Source of the DNA: Eubacterium sp.
GTDB taxonomy: Bacteria > Bacillota > Clostridia > Oscillospirales > Acutalibacteraceae
NCBI GenBank assembly: GCA_017446095.1
Contig: JAFSRN010000004.1
Location: forward strand, 1-64,000
Reading direction: 5' to 3'
DNA: 64,000 bases
Below the pieces are notes generated by a model. It made no database searches. It was given only the letters and a program-made list of their open reading frames with translations, and had not been told where the DNA came from. Shown one piece after another: positions 36,655 to 49,483 of the stretch (its first letter is position 1; every line of letters begins with the position of its first letter). Position numbers and translations under genes: made by a program.

Positions 36655-38031
36655 TTAGTCTACCTGAGGAAGCTTTGCTGCATATTCTGCAAGCTCTTCG
36701 TCTGTAGGAATATAGTCGTCCATCTTGCCGTCGTGGAACTTCTCATATGCAACCATATCGAAGTAGCCTGTGCCGGTAAGCCCGAATACGATTGTCTTTT
36801 CCTCGCCTGTTTCCTTGCACTTAAGTGCTTCGTCAATAGCAACGCGGATAGCGTGTGAGCTTTCAGGTGCAGGAAGAATACCCTCAACGCGTGCAAACAT
36901 CTCTGCAGCTTCAAACACCTTAGTCTGCTCAACTGAAACAGCTTCCATAAGACCGTCATCGTAAAGCTGTGAAAGTACAGGGCTCATACCGTGGTAGCGC
37001 AGACCGCCTGCGTGGTTAGCCGACGGAATGAAGTCAGAGCCGAGTGTGTACATCTTTGCAAGCGGGCAAACCATACCTGTATCACAGAAGTCGTAAGCGT
37101 ACTTACCGCGAGTAAAGCTCGGGCATGAAGCAGGCTCAACTGCGATGATTCTGTAATCAGCCTCGCCGCGAAGCTTTTCGCCCATAAAGGGTGAGATAAG
37201 ACCGCCGAGGTTTGAACCGCCGCCTGCGCAGCCGATAATCATATCGGGCTTAACGCCGTATTTATCAAGAGCAGCCTTTGTTTCAAGACCGATAACTGAC
37301 TGATGAAGCAGTACCTGGTTGAGAACTGAACCGAGAACGTATCTGTAGCCCGGATTCTTAACTGCAACCTCTACAGCCTCGCTGATAGCACAGCCGAGAG
37401 AACCTGTTGTGCCGGGATGCTCTGCGTTAATCTTCTTACCGATTTCTGTTTCCATTGAAGGTGAAGGTGTAACGGAAGCGCCGTAAACCCTCATAACCTC
37501 GCGACGGAAAGGCTTCTGCTCATAAGAAACCTTAACCATATATACCTTACAGTCAAGTCCGAGATACGAACAAGCCATTGAAAGAGCTGTGCCCCACTGA
37601 CCTGCACCCGTTTCTGTAGTTACGCCCTTTAAGCCCTGCTTTTTAGCATAGTAAGCCTGAGCGATAGCGGAGTTGAGCTTGTGCGAACCGCTGGTGTTGT
37701 TACCCTCGAACTTGTAGTAAATCTTTGCGGGTGTGCCGAGTTTTTCCTCAAGGCAATATGCTCTTACGAGCGGTGACGGACGGTACATTTTGTAGAAATC
37801 ACGGATTTCCTGCGGGATTTCGATGTAAGGTGTTTCGTTATCGAGTTCCTGCTGTACGAGTTCGTCGCAGAACACGCCGCCGAGTTCCTCTGCCGTCATA
37901 GGCTGATGTGTACCGGGGTTGAGAAGCGGTGCCGGCTTGTTTTTCATATCCGCACGAACATTGTACCAATTCTTCGGCATCTCGTCTTCTTCAAGATAAA
38001 TTTTGTAGGGAATTTTCTTTTCTTCTGCCAT
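36655..38031 (-). CDS. TrpB-like tryptophan synthase beta chain (TrpB2 type)
   Basis: A 458-aa fold-type II PLP enzyme. It is longer than the classical TrpB that pairs with TrpA and carries the N-terminal extension of the TrpB2 group. The PLP lysine is K118 in SGSHKLNSA, with ETGAGQWGTAL and the phosphate loop CAGGGSNLGG. TrpB2 proteins join indole to serine and often work without TrpA. No other trp gene is nearby. The start at 38031 has AAGGAGG eight bases upstream; the longer frame to 38196 runs back through the T-box and is not coding. Control by a Trp T-box supports a true role in tryptophan supply. Confidence 0.93.
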   Translation of the reverse strand: MAEEKKIPYKIYLEEDEMPKNWYNVRADMKNKPAPLLNPGTHQPMTAEELGGVFCDELVQQELDNETPYIEIPQEIRDFYKMYRPSPLVRAYCLEEKLGTPAKIYYKFEGNNTSGSHKLNSAIAQAYYAKKQGLKGVTTETGAGQWGTALSMACSYLGLDCKVYMVKVSYEQKPFRREVMRVYGASVTPSPSMETEIGKKINAEHPGTTGSLGCAISEAVEVAVKNPGYRYVLGSVLNQVLLHQSVIGLETKAALDKYGVKPDMIIGCAGGGSNLGGLISPFMGEKLRGEADYRIIAVEPASCPSFTRGKYAYDFCDTGMVCPLAKMYTLGSDFIPSANHAGGLRYHGMSPVLSQLYDDGLMEAVSVEQTKVFEAAEMFARVEGILPAPESSHAIRVAIDEALKCKETGEEKTIVFGLTGTGYFDMVAYEKFHDGKMDDYIPTDEELAEYAAKLPQVD

Positions 38032-38086
38032 TGTTTTGTCCTCCTTAATAATTATTTTTTGAATGGCGTTACGTCGGGACAAAAAC

Positions 38087-38342
38087 AAAAAGTCCTGCCC
38101 CAACAAATGCTGGGACAGGACGTAAATTCCTGTGGTGCCACCCGGCTTGGCGATTGCTCGCCCACTCTGTGCATATCTATCAATATGCTGACTCAAGGTT
38201 ACGGAAGTCTGCCGTCTTGCTTACTATTTATTCAGCTCGCCCTCAGAAGCCCATTCATCCTTCAGCTTAACACCGCAATTCCACCGCCTGCGGCTCTCTT
38301 GAGATAAGGTGTGAAAGATTACTTACTCTTCCTCATCGGTTT
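38087..38342 (-). promoter_or_regulatory. T-box riboswitch, tRNA-Trp specific (UGG specifier)
   Basis: On the minus strand this leader has all T-box landmarks in order. A stem I base with AGGAAGAGTAAG begins near 38335. The AGAGAGCCG block lies near 38299. The specifier loop reads GATGAATGGGC, placing the codon UGG at 38251-38253. The T-box sequence GGGTGGCACCACAGG is at 38129-38143. A terminator follows at 38092-38121 with a run of T. Uncharged tRNA-Trp would stabilise the antiterminator and switch on the downstream trpB-like gene when tryptophan is short. Confidence 0.93.
38092..38121 (-). terminator. T-box intrinsic terminator
   Basis: GTCCTG-CCCA pairs with TGGG-CAGGAC across a short loop, with one unpaired base in each arm, followed on the minus strand by TTTTTGTTTTT. 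Its left arm overlaps the T-box bulge region, as needed for the antiterminator switch. Confidence 0.88.
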
Positions 38343-38348
38343 AAATGC

Positions 38349-41600
<3,252 letters not shown>

Positions 41601-42821
41601 TTATTTTGTAAACTTTCTGAATACTTTTTTGCCCTTTTTAATTACAATGCCTTTTGCAAGCATATCGGCTGTAACAGCGTGGAAAACGTCTGTGATTTTT
41701 TCGCCGTCAACGCTGATTCCGCCCTGCTGGATAAGGCGTCTGCCTTCGCCGTTTGACTTAATCATGCCGCCCTTAATCATAAGGGAAATCACCGTTGCCT
41801 TGCCGTCCTCTAAATCGGCATCGTCAACAGTTGTCTGCGGCATATTGGAATCGTCGCTGCCGCCTGCAAACAGAGCCTTTGCAGCGTTCTGCGCCTTTTG
41901 CGCTTCTTCTTCGCCGTGTACCATTTTTGTAAGCTCGAAGGCAAGGATTTCCTTAGCCTGATTGAGCTGACTGCCTTCCCAGGAATCCATCTTATTGATT
42001 TCGTCCATAGGCAGGAAGGTGAGCATACGGATGCACTTGAGAACGTCTGCGTCCTCAACGTTACGCCAGTACTGATAGAAGTCGTAAGGGCTTGTCTTTT
42101 CAGCGTCAAGCCATACTGCATTGCCTGCGGTTTTGCCCATCTTTTTGCCGTTTGAGTCGGTGAGAAGCGTGATAGTCATAGCGTGCGCGTCTTTGCCGAG
42201 CTTTTTGCGGATAAGTTCCGTTCCGCCGAGCATATTGCTCCACTGGTCGTCGCCGCCGAACTGCATATTGCAGTCGTAGTTCTTGAACAGATAGTAGAAG
42301 TCGTAGCTCTGCATAATCATATAGTTAAACTCAAAGAACGACAGACCTTTTTCCATACGCTGCTTATAACATTCTGCGCGCAGCATATTGTTAACGGAAA
42401 AGCAGGTGCCGACTTCGCGCAGCATTTCCACATAGTTGAGGTCAAGCAGCCAGTCTGCGTTATTCACCATCTGTGCTTTGCCTTCGCCGAATTCAATAAA
42501 GCGTTCCATCTGCTTTCTGAAGCACTCTGCGTTGTGGTCAATATCCTCTCGCGTAAGCATTTTACGCATATCTGTTCTGCCCGAAGGGTCGCCAATCATC
42601 GTGGTTCCGCCGCCGATAAGCGCAATCGGCTGGTTACCTGCCATCTGCAGGCGCTTCATAAGCGTAAGCGCCATAAAGTGACCTGCCGTAAGACTGTCCG
42701 CCGTGCAGTCAAAGCCGATGTAAAACTTCGCTTTGCCGCTGTTAACCATCTTGCGGATTTCATCTTCATTAGTGACCTGTGCGATAAGTCCTCTTTCAAT
42801 CAGTTCTTCATAAACACCCAT
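41601..42821 (-). CDS. tyrS: Tyrosyl-tRNA synthetase
   Basis: Charges tRNA-Tyr. The 406-aa class Ic synthetase has the Rossmann domain with the HIGH-like TAGHFMAL, the tyrosine pocket (YIGFDCTADSL, GDDQWSNM), the KMSKS-like GKKMGKT, and a C-terminal S4 domain (GRRLIQQGGISVDG). It belongs to the TyrS group with KMGKT rather than KFGKS. AGGAGA precedes the ATG. There is no T-box in the 21-base gap to recN, so it is probably read from upstream. Confidence 0.97.
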   Translation of the reverse strand: MGVYEELIERGLIAQVTNEDEIRKMVNSGKAKFYIGFDCTADSLTAGHFMALTLMKRLQMAGNQPIALIGGGTTMIGDPSGRTDMRKMLTREDIDHNAECFRKQMERFIEFGEGKAQMVNNADWLLDLNYVEMLREVGTCFSVNNMLRAECYKQRMEKGLSFFEFNYMIMQSYDFYYLFKNYDCNMQFGGDDQWSNMLGGTELIRKKLGKDAHAMTITLLTDSNGKKMGKTAGNAVWLDAEKTSPYDFYQYWRNVEDADVLKCIRMLTFLPMDEINKMDSWEGSQLNQAKEILAFELTKMVHGEEEAQKAQNAAKALFAGGSDDSNMPQTTVDDADLEDGKATVISLMIKGGMIKSNGEGRRLIQQGGISVDGEKITDVFHAVTADMLAKGIVIKKGKKVFRKFTK

Positions 42822-42842
42822 TGTATTATCTCCTATATTTGC

Positions 42843-44516
42843 TTAGTTTGTGTTGGTATTGTTAAGCAGTTCCTCTGCGGACTGCAAAAGTGAATCAGTT
42901 ATTTCAAGACCGCCCATAATACGCGCAAGCTCATTTTTGCGCTGCTCGTAGTCAAGGCGCGTAACGGACGTGTACGTTCTGTCGTTGCGGTAATCCTTTG
43001 AAATAAGCATATGCTCGTCGGCAACGGAAGCGATCTGCGCCGAATGAGTTACGCAGATTACCTGCGTGTGCTCGCTGACAGACTTTAGTTTAAGCCCGAT
43101 TTTACGGCTTGTGCCGCCGCTAACGCCTGTGTCAATCTCATCAAAAATCAAGGTCTGTACTGACTCGTTTTTTGCAATTATATTCTTAATCGCAAGCATA
43201 ATGCGCGACAGTTCGCCGCCCGAAGCGATTTTTGCAAGCGGTTTTGGCGGCTCGCCGGGGTTGGTTGAAATCAAAAACTCAACGCTGTCAAATCCGCTTG
43301 ACGACAGCTTGCCCCTGCCTATGCTGACAACGAACTTTATTTTTGGCATATCAAGGAATCTGAGTTCGCTGCAGACGTCATCCTGCAGTTTTTCGGCAAG
43401 GCTGACACGGTAGGCATTAAGCGCCTCTGCCGCTTTTAATGTGAGTTCGTATGCCTTGTCATACTCAACATTCAGCTTTTCAAGTTCCTCATCGGAATTG
43501 ACTATAGAATCACGCTCGCGCACAGCGTTTTCAAGATATGCAAGCATATCCACCTCCGTTTCGCCGTACTTGGTTCCGAGGCGGTAAATCAGGTCAAGGC
43601 GTTCCTCAATTTTTTCAAGCTCGTTTTCGGAAAAATCAAGTTCCGCAAGCCGTTCAGCCGCTGCGTCCTTAACGCGTTCAATATCATCGGCAAGCGTGCC
43701 GAGCATATCGTAAAGCGCTTTGCTCTTGCTATCTACATCGGCAATGTCAGCCACGGTTTTAGTCAGTGTTGCGGTAACGCCGCTTAAGCCTGCGGTTTCG
43801 TCATCGCCGTTAATAGCGCCTGCAACCTGCTGCATCGCGTTTGCAATTGACTGTGAATTCATCACAAGATCGCGGCGCGAAAGAAGCTCCGCCTTTTCGC
43901 CGACTTTGATATCGGCATCGGTGAGTTCCTTAATCTGGTAATCAAGGATTTCAAGCCGTCTGTCTTTTGTATCCGCATCTGCAGTCAGGATTTTAAGCCG
44001 CTTGCGAATTGCGACAAGCTGCCTGAATGCAGACTGATATTCAGTTAAATAATTGCTGTTATTCCCCGTTAAATCAAGGATGCTGCAATGAAAGTCGGGG
44101 TTTAAAAGCTGCTGCGAATCGTGCTGACCGTGTATGTTGACAAGCATTGAGCCGAGTTCCCTTGCCATAGTTACGGTACAAGGCACGCCGTTTACGCGGC
44201 AGGTTGACTTGCCCTGGGACGAAATACGCCTTGCGATAATAAGCGAGTCGTCCTCATCAGTTGCAAGACCGAGCTCGCACGCTTTTTGCATAACGGTGGG
44301 GTTAACGCTTTCAAACACAGCCGTAACGGACGCATTGTCTGCGCCGTGGCGCACAAGTTCCTTTGACGTGCGCTCACCGAGCACCGCGTTAATAGAATCC
44401 ACAAGTATGGACTTACCTGCACCCGTTTCACCCGTGAGGACATTTAAGCCGCCGGAAAACTCAATTTCAGCCTTTTCAATAACAGCGATATTTTCGATGT
44501 TAAGATTAGTAAGCAT
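42843..44516 (-). CDS. recN: DNA repair protein RecN
   Basis: SMC-like ATPase recruited early to double-strand breaks. The 557-aa protein has Walker A (GETGAGKS) near the N-terminus, a central coiled-coil region, the ABC signature (ASGGELSR) and Walker B (LIFDEIDTGVSG). Full family length. It overlaps argR by 11 bases, keeping the argR-recN pair of Firmicutes. In B. subtilis recN is followed by spoIVB and spo0A; here tyrS comes next. Confidence 0.97.
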   Translation of the reverse strand: MLTNLNIENIAVIEKAEIEFSGGLNVLTGETGAGKSILVDSINAVLGERTSKELVRHGADNASVTAVFESVNPTVMQKACELGLATDEDDSLIIARRISSQGKSTCRVNGVPCTVTMARELGSMLVNIHGQHDSQQLLNPDFHCSILDLTGNNSNYLTEYQSAFRQLVAIRKRLKILTADADTKDRRLEILDYQIKELTDADIKVGEKAELLSRRDLVMNSQSIANAMQQVAGAINGDDETAGLSGVTATLTKTVADIADVDSKSKALYDMLGTLADDIERVKDAAAERLAELDFSENELEKIEERLDLIYRLGTKYGETEVDMLAYLENAVRERDSIVNSDEELEKLNVEYDKAYELTLKAAEALNAYRVSLAEKLQDDVCSELRFLDMPKIKFVVSIGRGKLSSSGFDSVEFLISTNPGEPPKPLAKIASGGELSRIMLAIKNIIAKNESVQTLIFDEIDTGVSGGTSRKIGLKLKSVSEHTQVICVTHSAQIASVADEHMLISKDYRNDRTYTSVTRLDYEQRKNELARIMGGLEITDSLLQSAEELLNNTNTN

Positions 44517-44961
44517 TTAACATAGTCCTCAGTTTTTGTGTAAATTCCCTTGCGTTATCTTCGCTTGTGCAGAGAATAAAAATAGTGTCGTCGCCTGCAA
44601 TTGTGCCTAAAACCTCTTTGAGTTCCATAGAGTCAATTGCGGCGCAGGCGGCGTTTGCCATACCTGCAAAACACTTGATAACAACAGTGTTGAGCGCGTA
44701 GTCAATTTTAATAATTGACTCATTAAAAATACCGCCTGCACGTCTGTTGATATTCTGCGTATTCTTTTTACCTGTTGAGTAATAATATCTGCCCTCTGAC
44801 GACAGTTCTTTAACAAGGCGAAGTTCCTTGATGTCGCGCGAGATAGTTGCCTGTGTTACCTCGAAACCGAACTCTATTAAAAGAGCCTGCAGTTCTTCCT
44901 GCGTTTCGATTTCCTGATTGGAAATGATTTCCAGAATTTTTGCCTGTCTGCGTTTTTTCAT
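44506..44961 (-). CDS. argR: Arginine repressor ArgR/AhrC
   Basis: A 151-aa hexameric arginine-sensing regulator. The N-terminal winged helix has QATISRDIKELRL, and the C-terminal arginine-binding domain has GTIAGDDTIFIL with the Asp pair that binds arginine. Its start touches the nadK stop (shared base) and its end overlaps recN. I did not find an obvious ARG box in this window, so its targets lie elsewhere. Confidence 0.96.
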   Translation of the reverse strand: MKKRRQAKILEIISNQEIETQEELQALLIEFGFEVTQATISRDIKELRLVKELSSEGRYYYSTGKKNTQNINRRAGGIFNESIIKIDYALNTVVIKCFAGMANAACAAIDSMELKEVLGTIAGDDTIFILCTSEDNAREFTQKLRTMLNAY

Positions 44962-45764
44962 TATATAAATCGCCTTTCAATTATTTTTTTATTAAGAATC
45001 TCGTAAAAATTATCGGGTTTAACCTTAATCAGCTTTGCGCTGTATTCGGATTTGGAGATGATAATCTGCGTGTCGGAATCAACGGGGATTGAGGATTCGC
45101 CGTCGATTGACAGATAGACATTTACGTTTTTATCGTTGCCGACAGTGAGCGTAAGTTCCTTATCCGACGAGAACACAATACTGCGGTTTACAAGTGAATG
45201 CGGACAAATCGGCGTAACTACAAAGCACGAATTGTCGGGGCTTACAACGGGGCCGCCAGCAGCAAGAGAATACGCAGTCGAGCCTGTGGGCGTTGCAACA
45301 ATAATGCCGTCCGCACGCATACCCGTAACAGGTCTGCCCTCGCAGAACATATTGATGTCAATAAGCCGCGCAAGGTCACCGCGAGAAATAACAGCGTCGT
45401 TAAGGCAGTGGTACTCGCCGCAGACCTCGCTGTTTTTAATCACGGTGGCTTTAATCATCATTCGTTTTTCGGTATTATAATCGCCGTTAACAATATCTTT
45501 GAGCAGTTCAAGCTCATTCTTTTCAAGACCGCTCATAAAGCCGAGGCGGCCTGCGTTTATGCCGAGTGTGGGCTTGTTGTTAAACGACGCTTTTTTGGCA
45601 ACACTGAGCGTTGTGCCGTCGCCGCCGACTGCTATTGCAATATCGTAATCCTCGATTTGTGAATCGGCAACCTCCGCGCCAAGCGCTTTAAGCGTTTTAA
45701 GGATATCTGCATAGAGCTCCTTAACGCCGCTGTTGGTCATATTCGGGAATACTGCAACTCTCAT
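44961..45764 (-). CDS. nadK: NAD kinase
   Basis: Phosphorylates NAD to NADP. The 267-aa enzyme has the GGDGTT motif (47-52), NAGRLGFM, and the [15 protein letters not shown] motif. It overlaps tlyA by four bases and shares a base with argR, in the usual tlyA-nadK-argR order of clostridia. Confidence 0.96.
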   Translation of the reverse strand: MRVAVFPNMTNSGVKELYADILKTLKALGAEVADSQIEDYDIAIAVGGDGTTLSVAKKASFNNKPTLGINAGRLGFMSGLEKNELELLKDIVNGDYNTEKRMMIKATVIKNSEVCGEYHCLNDAVISRGDLARLIDINMFCEGRPVTGMRADGIIVATPTGSTAYSLAAGGPVVSPDNSCFVVTPICPHSLVNRSIVFSSDKELTLTVGNDKNVNVYLSIDGESSIPVDSDTQIIISKSEYSAKLIKVKPDNFYEILNKKIIERRFI

Positions 45765-46573
45765 TTTTTATCCAACTCCGTGTGTGAAAGGTTTATTACT
45801 TCTTCAGCGTTAACACTGGTTGAAACAGTGGGTTCTTCGGATTTTGCAAGGTAAATCAGGTACTCGATATTGCCCTCGGGGCCTTTAATCGGTGAATACG
45901 ACAGACCGAGCACGTCAAAGCCGTTTTCTACCGACAGATCGATTACCTTCTGAACAACCTCGAGGTGAACGGCTTTATCGCGCACAACGCCGTTTTTGCC
46001 TACTTTGTCCGCGCCTGCTTCAAACTGCGGCTTGATAAGGCAGACAGCCTGTCCGTCAGCAGCAAGCAGCAAGTTCAGCACAGGCAGAATGTGGTAGAGA
46101 GAAATAAACGAAACGTCTACGCTTGCAAAGTCGATCTCATCGGGAACCTGTTCCCTTGTGCAGTAGCGGAAGTTAGTGCGCTCAAGGTTTACAACGCGCT
46201 CATCGATGCGCAGTTTCCACGCAAACTGACCGTAGCCGACGTCGATAGCATAAACCTTAACGGCGCCGTTTTGCAGCATACAGTCCGTAAAGCCGCCTGT
46301 GGAAGCGCCGACATCCATACAGGTTTTGCCCTCAAGCGTAATAGGAAATTCGTTCATCGCCTTTTCAAGCTTAAGACCGCCGCGCGACACATATTTAAGC
46401 GTAGCGCCGCGAACCTCGATTTTATCGTCGGGATTAACTTCCGTGCCTGCTTTAAGCACTTTTTGGTTGTTAACATACACCTGACCTGCCATTATAACAG
46501 CCTTTGCCTTTTCTCGCGAGGGGGTGTACCCCGCTTCAAAAACAGCAACGTCAAGTCTGATTTTTTTACTCAA
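45761..46573 (-). CDS. tlyA: TlyA family rRNA 2'-O-methyltransferase
   Basis: A 270-aa protein with an N-terminal S4 RNA-binding domain ([11 protein letters not shown], then VYVNNQKV) and an FtsJ-like methyltransferase domain with the SAM site ([14 protein letters not shown]). Homologues methylate 16S and 23S rRNA riboses and set capreomycin sensitivity; some are also called hemolysins. It overlaps dxs by eight bases. Confidence 0.94.
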   Translation of the reverse strand: MSKKIRLDVAVFEAGYTPSREKAKAVIMAGQVYVNNQKVLKAGTEVNPDDKIEVRGATLKYVSRGGLKLEKAMNEFPITLEGKTCMDVGASTGGFTDCMLQNGAVKVYAIDVGYGQFAWKLRIDERVVNLERTNFRYCTREQVPDEIDFASVDVSFISLYHILPVLNLLLAADGQAVCLIKPQFEAGADKVGKNGVVRDKAVHLEVVQKVIDLSVENGFDVLGLSYSPIKGPEGNIEYLIYLAKSEEPTVSTSVNAEEVINLSHTELDKK

Positions 46574-48398
46574 CTGAATTTACCTCATTAACAATTGATT
46601 CGGTATCAAGGTGGTATTTCTTTAACTGCGTGCTAACGGGCGCCTGCTTAACAAAGCCGTCGTCCACAGCGTAGTGGCGGAAGGTTGCAGTAACGCCGTT
46701 TTTGTTCATCAGCGCGGCAAAATGCTCGCCTGCGCCGCCTGATTTAATTCCCTCTTCAAAGAAGAAAACGTTTTTAGCATTTTTAAGGTAATCAAACACC
46801 GCTTCATCAACGGGCTTGATTCTGTTAAGTTTGATTACAAACGCGCTGTCAAGGCTGTTGAGCGCGCTGTAGCACTGGCAGAATTCCCTGCCGTAAGTAA
46901 CAATGCAGTTTTTTGCATCCGTGTTGCCGAACACGGAAAACGCCTCTTTGTTATATTCGTAGCCCTCCGGCTTTTCGCACTCTTTGCCGCGAGGATAGCG
47001 GATAGCCACAGCCGTAGTGTCCTTGTAAATAGCCTGGAACATCATCGACGAAAGCTCGTCAAAGTACGCAGGCGCATAAACCGCAAGGTTGGGTATGGAC
47101 ATCAGAAACGCAGTGTCGTAAATTCCCTGATGACTTTCGCCGTCCTCGCCCACAAAGCCAGCGCGGTCAATGCAGAATACCGCCTTGAGATTCTGCATTG
47201 CAATATCATGAACAAGCTGGTCGTATGAACGCTGCAGGAATGTGGAATAAACTGCAAAAAACGGCACCATTCCGTTGCGCGCAAGACCTGCGGAAAACGT
47301 AACTGCGTGCTGCTCGGCAATACCAACGTCAAAGAAGCGGCTCGGGAATTTTTTGGAAAAATCAACAAGACCCGTGCCTGTAGCCATTGCGGCAGTAACG
47401 GCGCAGATGCGCGAATCCTTTTGCGCAAAGCCGACAAGCGACTTGCCGAAAACGGAAGAAAATGTGTCGCCGCTGCTGATGGGCTCGCCTGTTTCGATAT
47501 TGAACTTACCGATGCCGTGGAAGAGCGACGGATCTTTTTCCGCAAACTCGTAGCCCTTGCCCTTTACCGTGTTGATGTGAATGAGCACGGCGTGTGAGTG
47601 CGCCTTTGCAACGGTGAGCGCGTCAATCAAATCCTCAAGGTTATGGCCGTCAATAGGACCGTAGTACCTGAAGCCCAAATCCTCAAAGAACGTGTTTTTA
47701 TATACGCGTTTCCTGATTTTTTGGTTAATCGCGGTGATGCTGCGTGTGATGTGCGAGCCGATTTTAGGCACCTTTGCAATAAAGCGCGTAATCTTCGACT
47801 TAAAAGTAAAGTACTTGGGCGAAGTACGGATATTTGTGAGGTTCTTCGCCATTGAGCCGACGTTGGGGCTGATGGACATATTATTGTCGTTAAGAATAAC
47901 AATTAGGTTTGAACACTCGTTGTTATTAAGCGCCTCGTACGCAAGACCGCCCGTGAGAGCGCCGTCGCCGATAACGGCAATAACCTTGCCCTTTTCGCCC
48001 TTGAGCGACTTCGCCTTGGCAAGACCGATAGCGGACGATATCGACGTTGACGAGTGACCGCTCGAAAAAATGTCGTGCTCGCTCTCGTCGCGGCGAGTGA
48101 AGCCGCTTATGCCGCCCTCTGTGCGCAGCGTGGCAAAGTTATCCTTCCTGCCCGTCAGGATTTTATGCGTGTAGGACTGATGACCGACGTCAAATACAAT
48201 CTGGTCGTTCGGTGAGTTGAACACCTTGTGCAGCGCGACCGTGAGTTCAACCGCGCCGAGGTTTGACGCAAGGTGTCCGCCGTTTTCACTGACAACCTTA
48301 ACCATCAGCTTGCGAATCTCGTCGCACAGCTCGCCGAGCTCATCAAGATTCAGTTTTTTAATATCTTTTGGGCTGTTTACCCAATCTAAATATGACAT
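46566..48398 (-). CDS. dxs: 1-deoxy-D-xylulose-5-phosphate synthase
   Basis: Joins pyruvate and glyceraldehyde-3-phosphate at the start of the MEP isoprenoid pathway, using thiamine diphosphate. The 610-aa protein has the GDGALTGGLAYEALN cofactor motif, the early HLASNLGAVELT block, the transketolase-like central domain (FCIDRAGFVGEDG) and the C-terminal domain. It is followed by tlyA and preceded by ispA, placing two isoprenoid steps together. Confidence 0.97.
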   Translation of the reverse strand: MSYLDWVNSPKDIKKLNLDELGELCDEIRKLMVKVVSENGGHLASNLGAVELTVALHKVFNSPNDQIVFDVGHQSYTHKILTGRKDNFATLRTEGGISGFTRRDESEHDIFSSGHSSTSISSAIGLAKAKSLKGEKGKVIAVIGDGALTGGLAYEALNNNECSNLIVILNDNNMSISPNVGSMAKNLTNIRTSPKYFTFKSKITRFIAKVPKIGSHITRSITAINQKIRKRVYKNTFFEDLGFRYYGPIDGHNLEDLIDALTVAKAHSHAVLIHINTVKGKGYEFAEKDPSLFHGIGKFNIETGEPISSGDTFSSVFGKSLVGFAQKDSRICAVTAAMATGTGLVDFSKKFPSRFFDVGIAEQHAVTFSAGLARNGMVPFFAVYSTFLQRSYDQLVHDIAMQNLKAVFCIDRAGFVGEDGESHQGIYDTAFLMSIPNLAVYAPAYFDELSSMMFQAIYKDTTAVAIRYPRGKECEKPEGYEYNKEAFSVFGNTDAKNCIVTYGREFCQCYSALNSLDSAFVIKLNRIKPVDEAVFDYLKNAKNVFFFEEGIKSGGAGEHFAALMNKNGVTATFRHYAVDDGFVKQAPVSTQLKKYHLDTESIVNEVNSVE

Positions 48399-48406
48399 AT
48401 CAGTTA

Positions 48407-49291
48407 TTATTTTTCACGGAAAATGAGGTAGCGTGAAAGTTCCACAAGAAAATTATTGTCCTTAAAGTTTGCGAGTTCTGCGATAGCGGAAGCGGTAAGG
48501 TTTTCCACATCGTTTTCCGCCTTCCTTTTGCCTGTAAGCGTGACATACGTCGACTTGTCGTTATTGGCGTCGGAACCAATTGGCTTGCCGAGCTTCGCTT
48601 CGTCGCCGTAAATATCAAGCAAATCGTCCTTAATCTGGAACGCAATTCCGAGATAGTACGCGTACTTTGAAGCAGCCTTTATCTGCTCTGCGCTTGCACC
48701 TGCGGCAATACAACCCATTATGCAGGCAGCGGAAATAAGCGCGCCTGTTTTGAGCTTGTACACGGTCAGCACGTCGGAAACCGAAGATTTTTCATTCTCG
48801 TACTTCAGGTCAAGCACCTGACCGCCGATCATGCCGCCAACGCCTGCGTTTTGTGCAAGAAGGCTCACAGCCTGCGCAGCTGCTTCACCGTCGATATCTG
48901 CATTTGTAACAAGTTCAAATGCGTGCGTAAGCAGTGCGTCGCCTGCAAGCAGCGCCGTTGCTTCGCCGTACATCTTATGGCAGGACGGTTTGCCCCTGCG
49001 CATATCGTCGTCGTCCATACAGGGCAAATCGTCGTGAATAAGCGAATAAGTGTGTATATACTCAACCGCACACGCAAGCGGAAGCGCCTTGTTGACGTCG
49101 CCGCCGCACATACGGCAGAATTCAAGCGTGAATATCGGGCGCAGGCGTTTGCCGCCGTTTGCCAGTGAGTAACGCATCGCCCTTACGACATCGTTCTGCC
49201 CCTCCTCTGCAGAGGGCAGATAATCAATAACAGCGTCGTTGACGGTGCGTATATATTCGTTCATTTTATCCATCATCTGGGGTGTGTACAT
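48407..49291 (-). CDS. ispA: Polyprenyl synthetase (farnesyl/geranylgeranyl diphosphate synthase type)
   Basis: Condenses IPP with allylic diphosphates. About 294 aa. The first aspartate-rich motif is DDLPCMDDDDMRRG and the second is FQIKDDLLD; GGKRLRP and the KTGALISAA segment also fit. The residues before the first DDxxxD (HTYSLIHDD) match the short-chain FPP synthases next to dxs and xseB. The start at about 49291 has AAGGA eight bases upstream; a TTG six codons earlier is less likely. Confidence 0.95.
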   Translation of the reverse strand: MYTPQMMDKMNEYIRTVNDAVIDYLPSAEEGQNDVVRAMRYSLANGGKRLRPIFTLEFCRMCGGDVNKALPLACAVEYIHTYSLIHDDLPCMDDDDMRRGKPSCHKMYGEATALLAGDALLTHAFELVTNADIDGEAAAQAVSLLAQNAGVGGMIGGQVLDLKYENEKSSVSDVLTVYKLKTGALISAACIMGCIAAGASAEQIKAASKYAYYLGIAFQIKDDLLDIYGDEAKLGKPIGSDANNDKSTYVTLTGKRKAENDVENLTASAIAELANFKDNNFLVELSRYLIFREK

Positions 49292-49295
49292 TGTG

Positions 49296-49481
49296 TTAAT
49301 CCTTTTCAATCACGGTGATTTTTGCTTTTGCTTCGTTCAGCTTTTTGGTGCAGAAAGCGGTGAGTTTTGTGCCCTCTTCAAAAAGCGCAAGCGATTCGTC
49401 AAGCGAAATCTCATTTTTTTCGAGTATAGAAACTATTTCGTCAAGGCGTTCAATAGCCTTTTCATAAGTCATATTGTCCAT
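49296..49481 (-). CDS. xseB: Exodeoxyribonuclease VII small subunit
   Basis: A 61-aa helical subunit that binds the XseA large subunit. The sequence shows the family pattern: YEKAIERLDEIVSILEKNE, then LDESLALFEEGTKL and a final charged helix. It starts two bases after xseA and ends four bases before ispA, so the three are coupled. Confidence 0.96.
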   Translation of the reverse strand: MDNMTYEKAIERLDEIVSILEKNEISLDESLALFEEGTKLTAFCTKKLNEAKAKITVIEKD

Positions 49482-49483
49482 AA

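Noticed and set aside
38032-38196. N-terminal extension of the trpB-like frame
   Set aside because: It runs through the T-box and terminator. The real start has AAGGAGG and the usual N-terminus.
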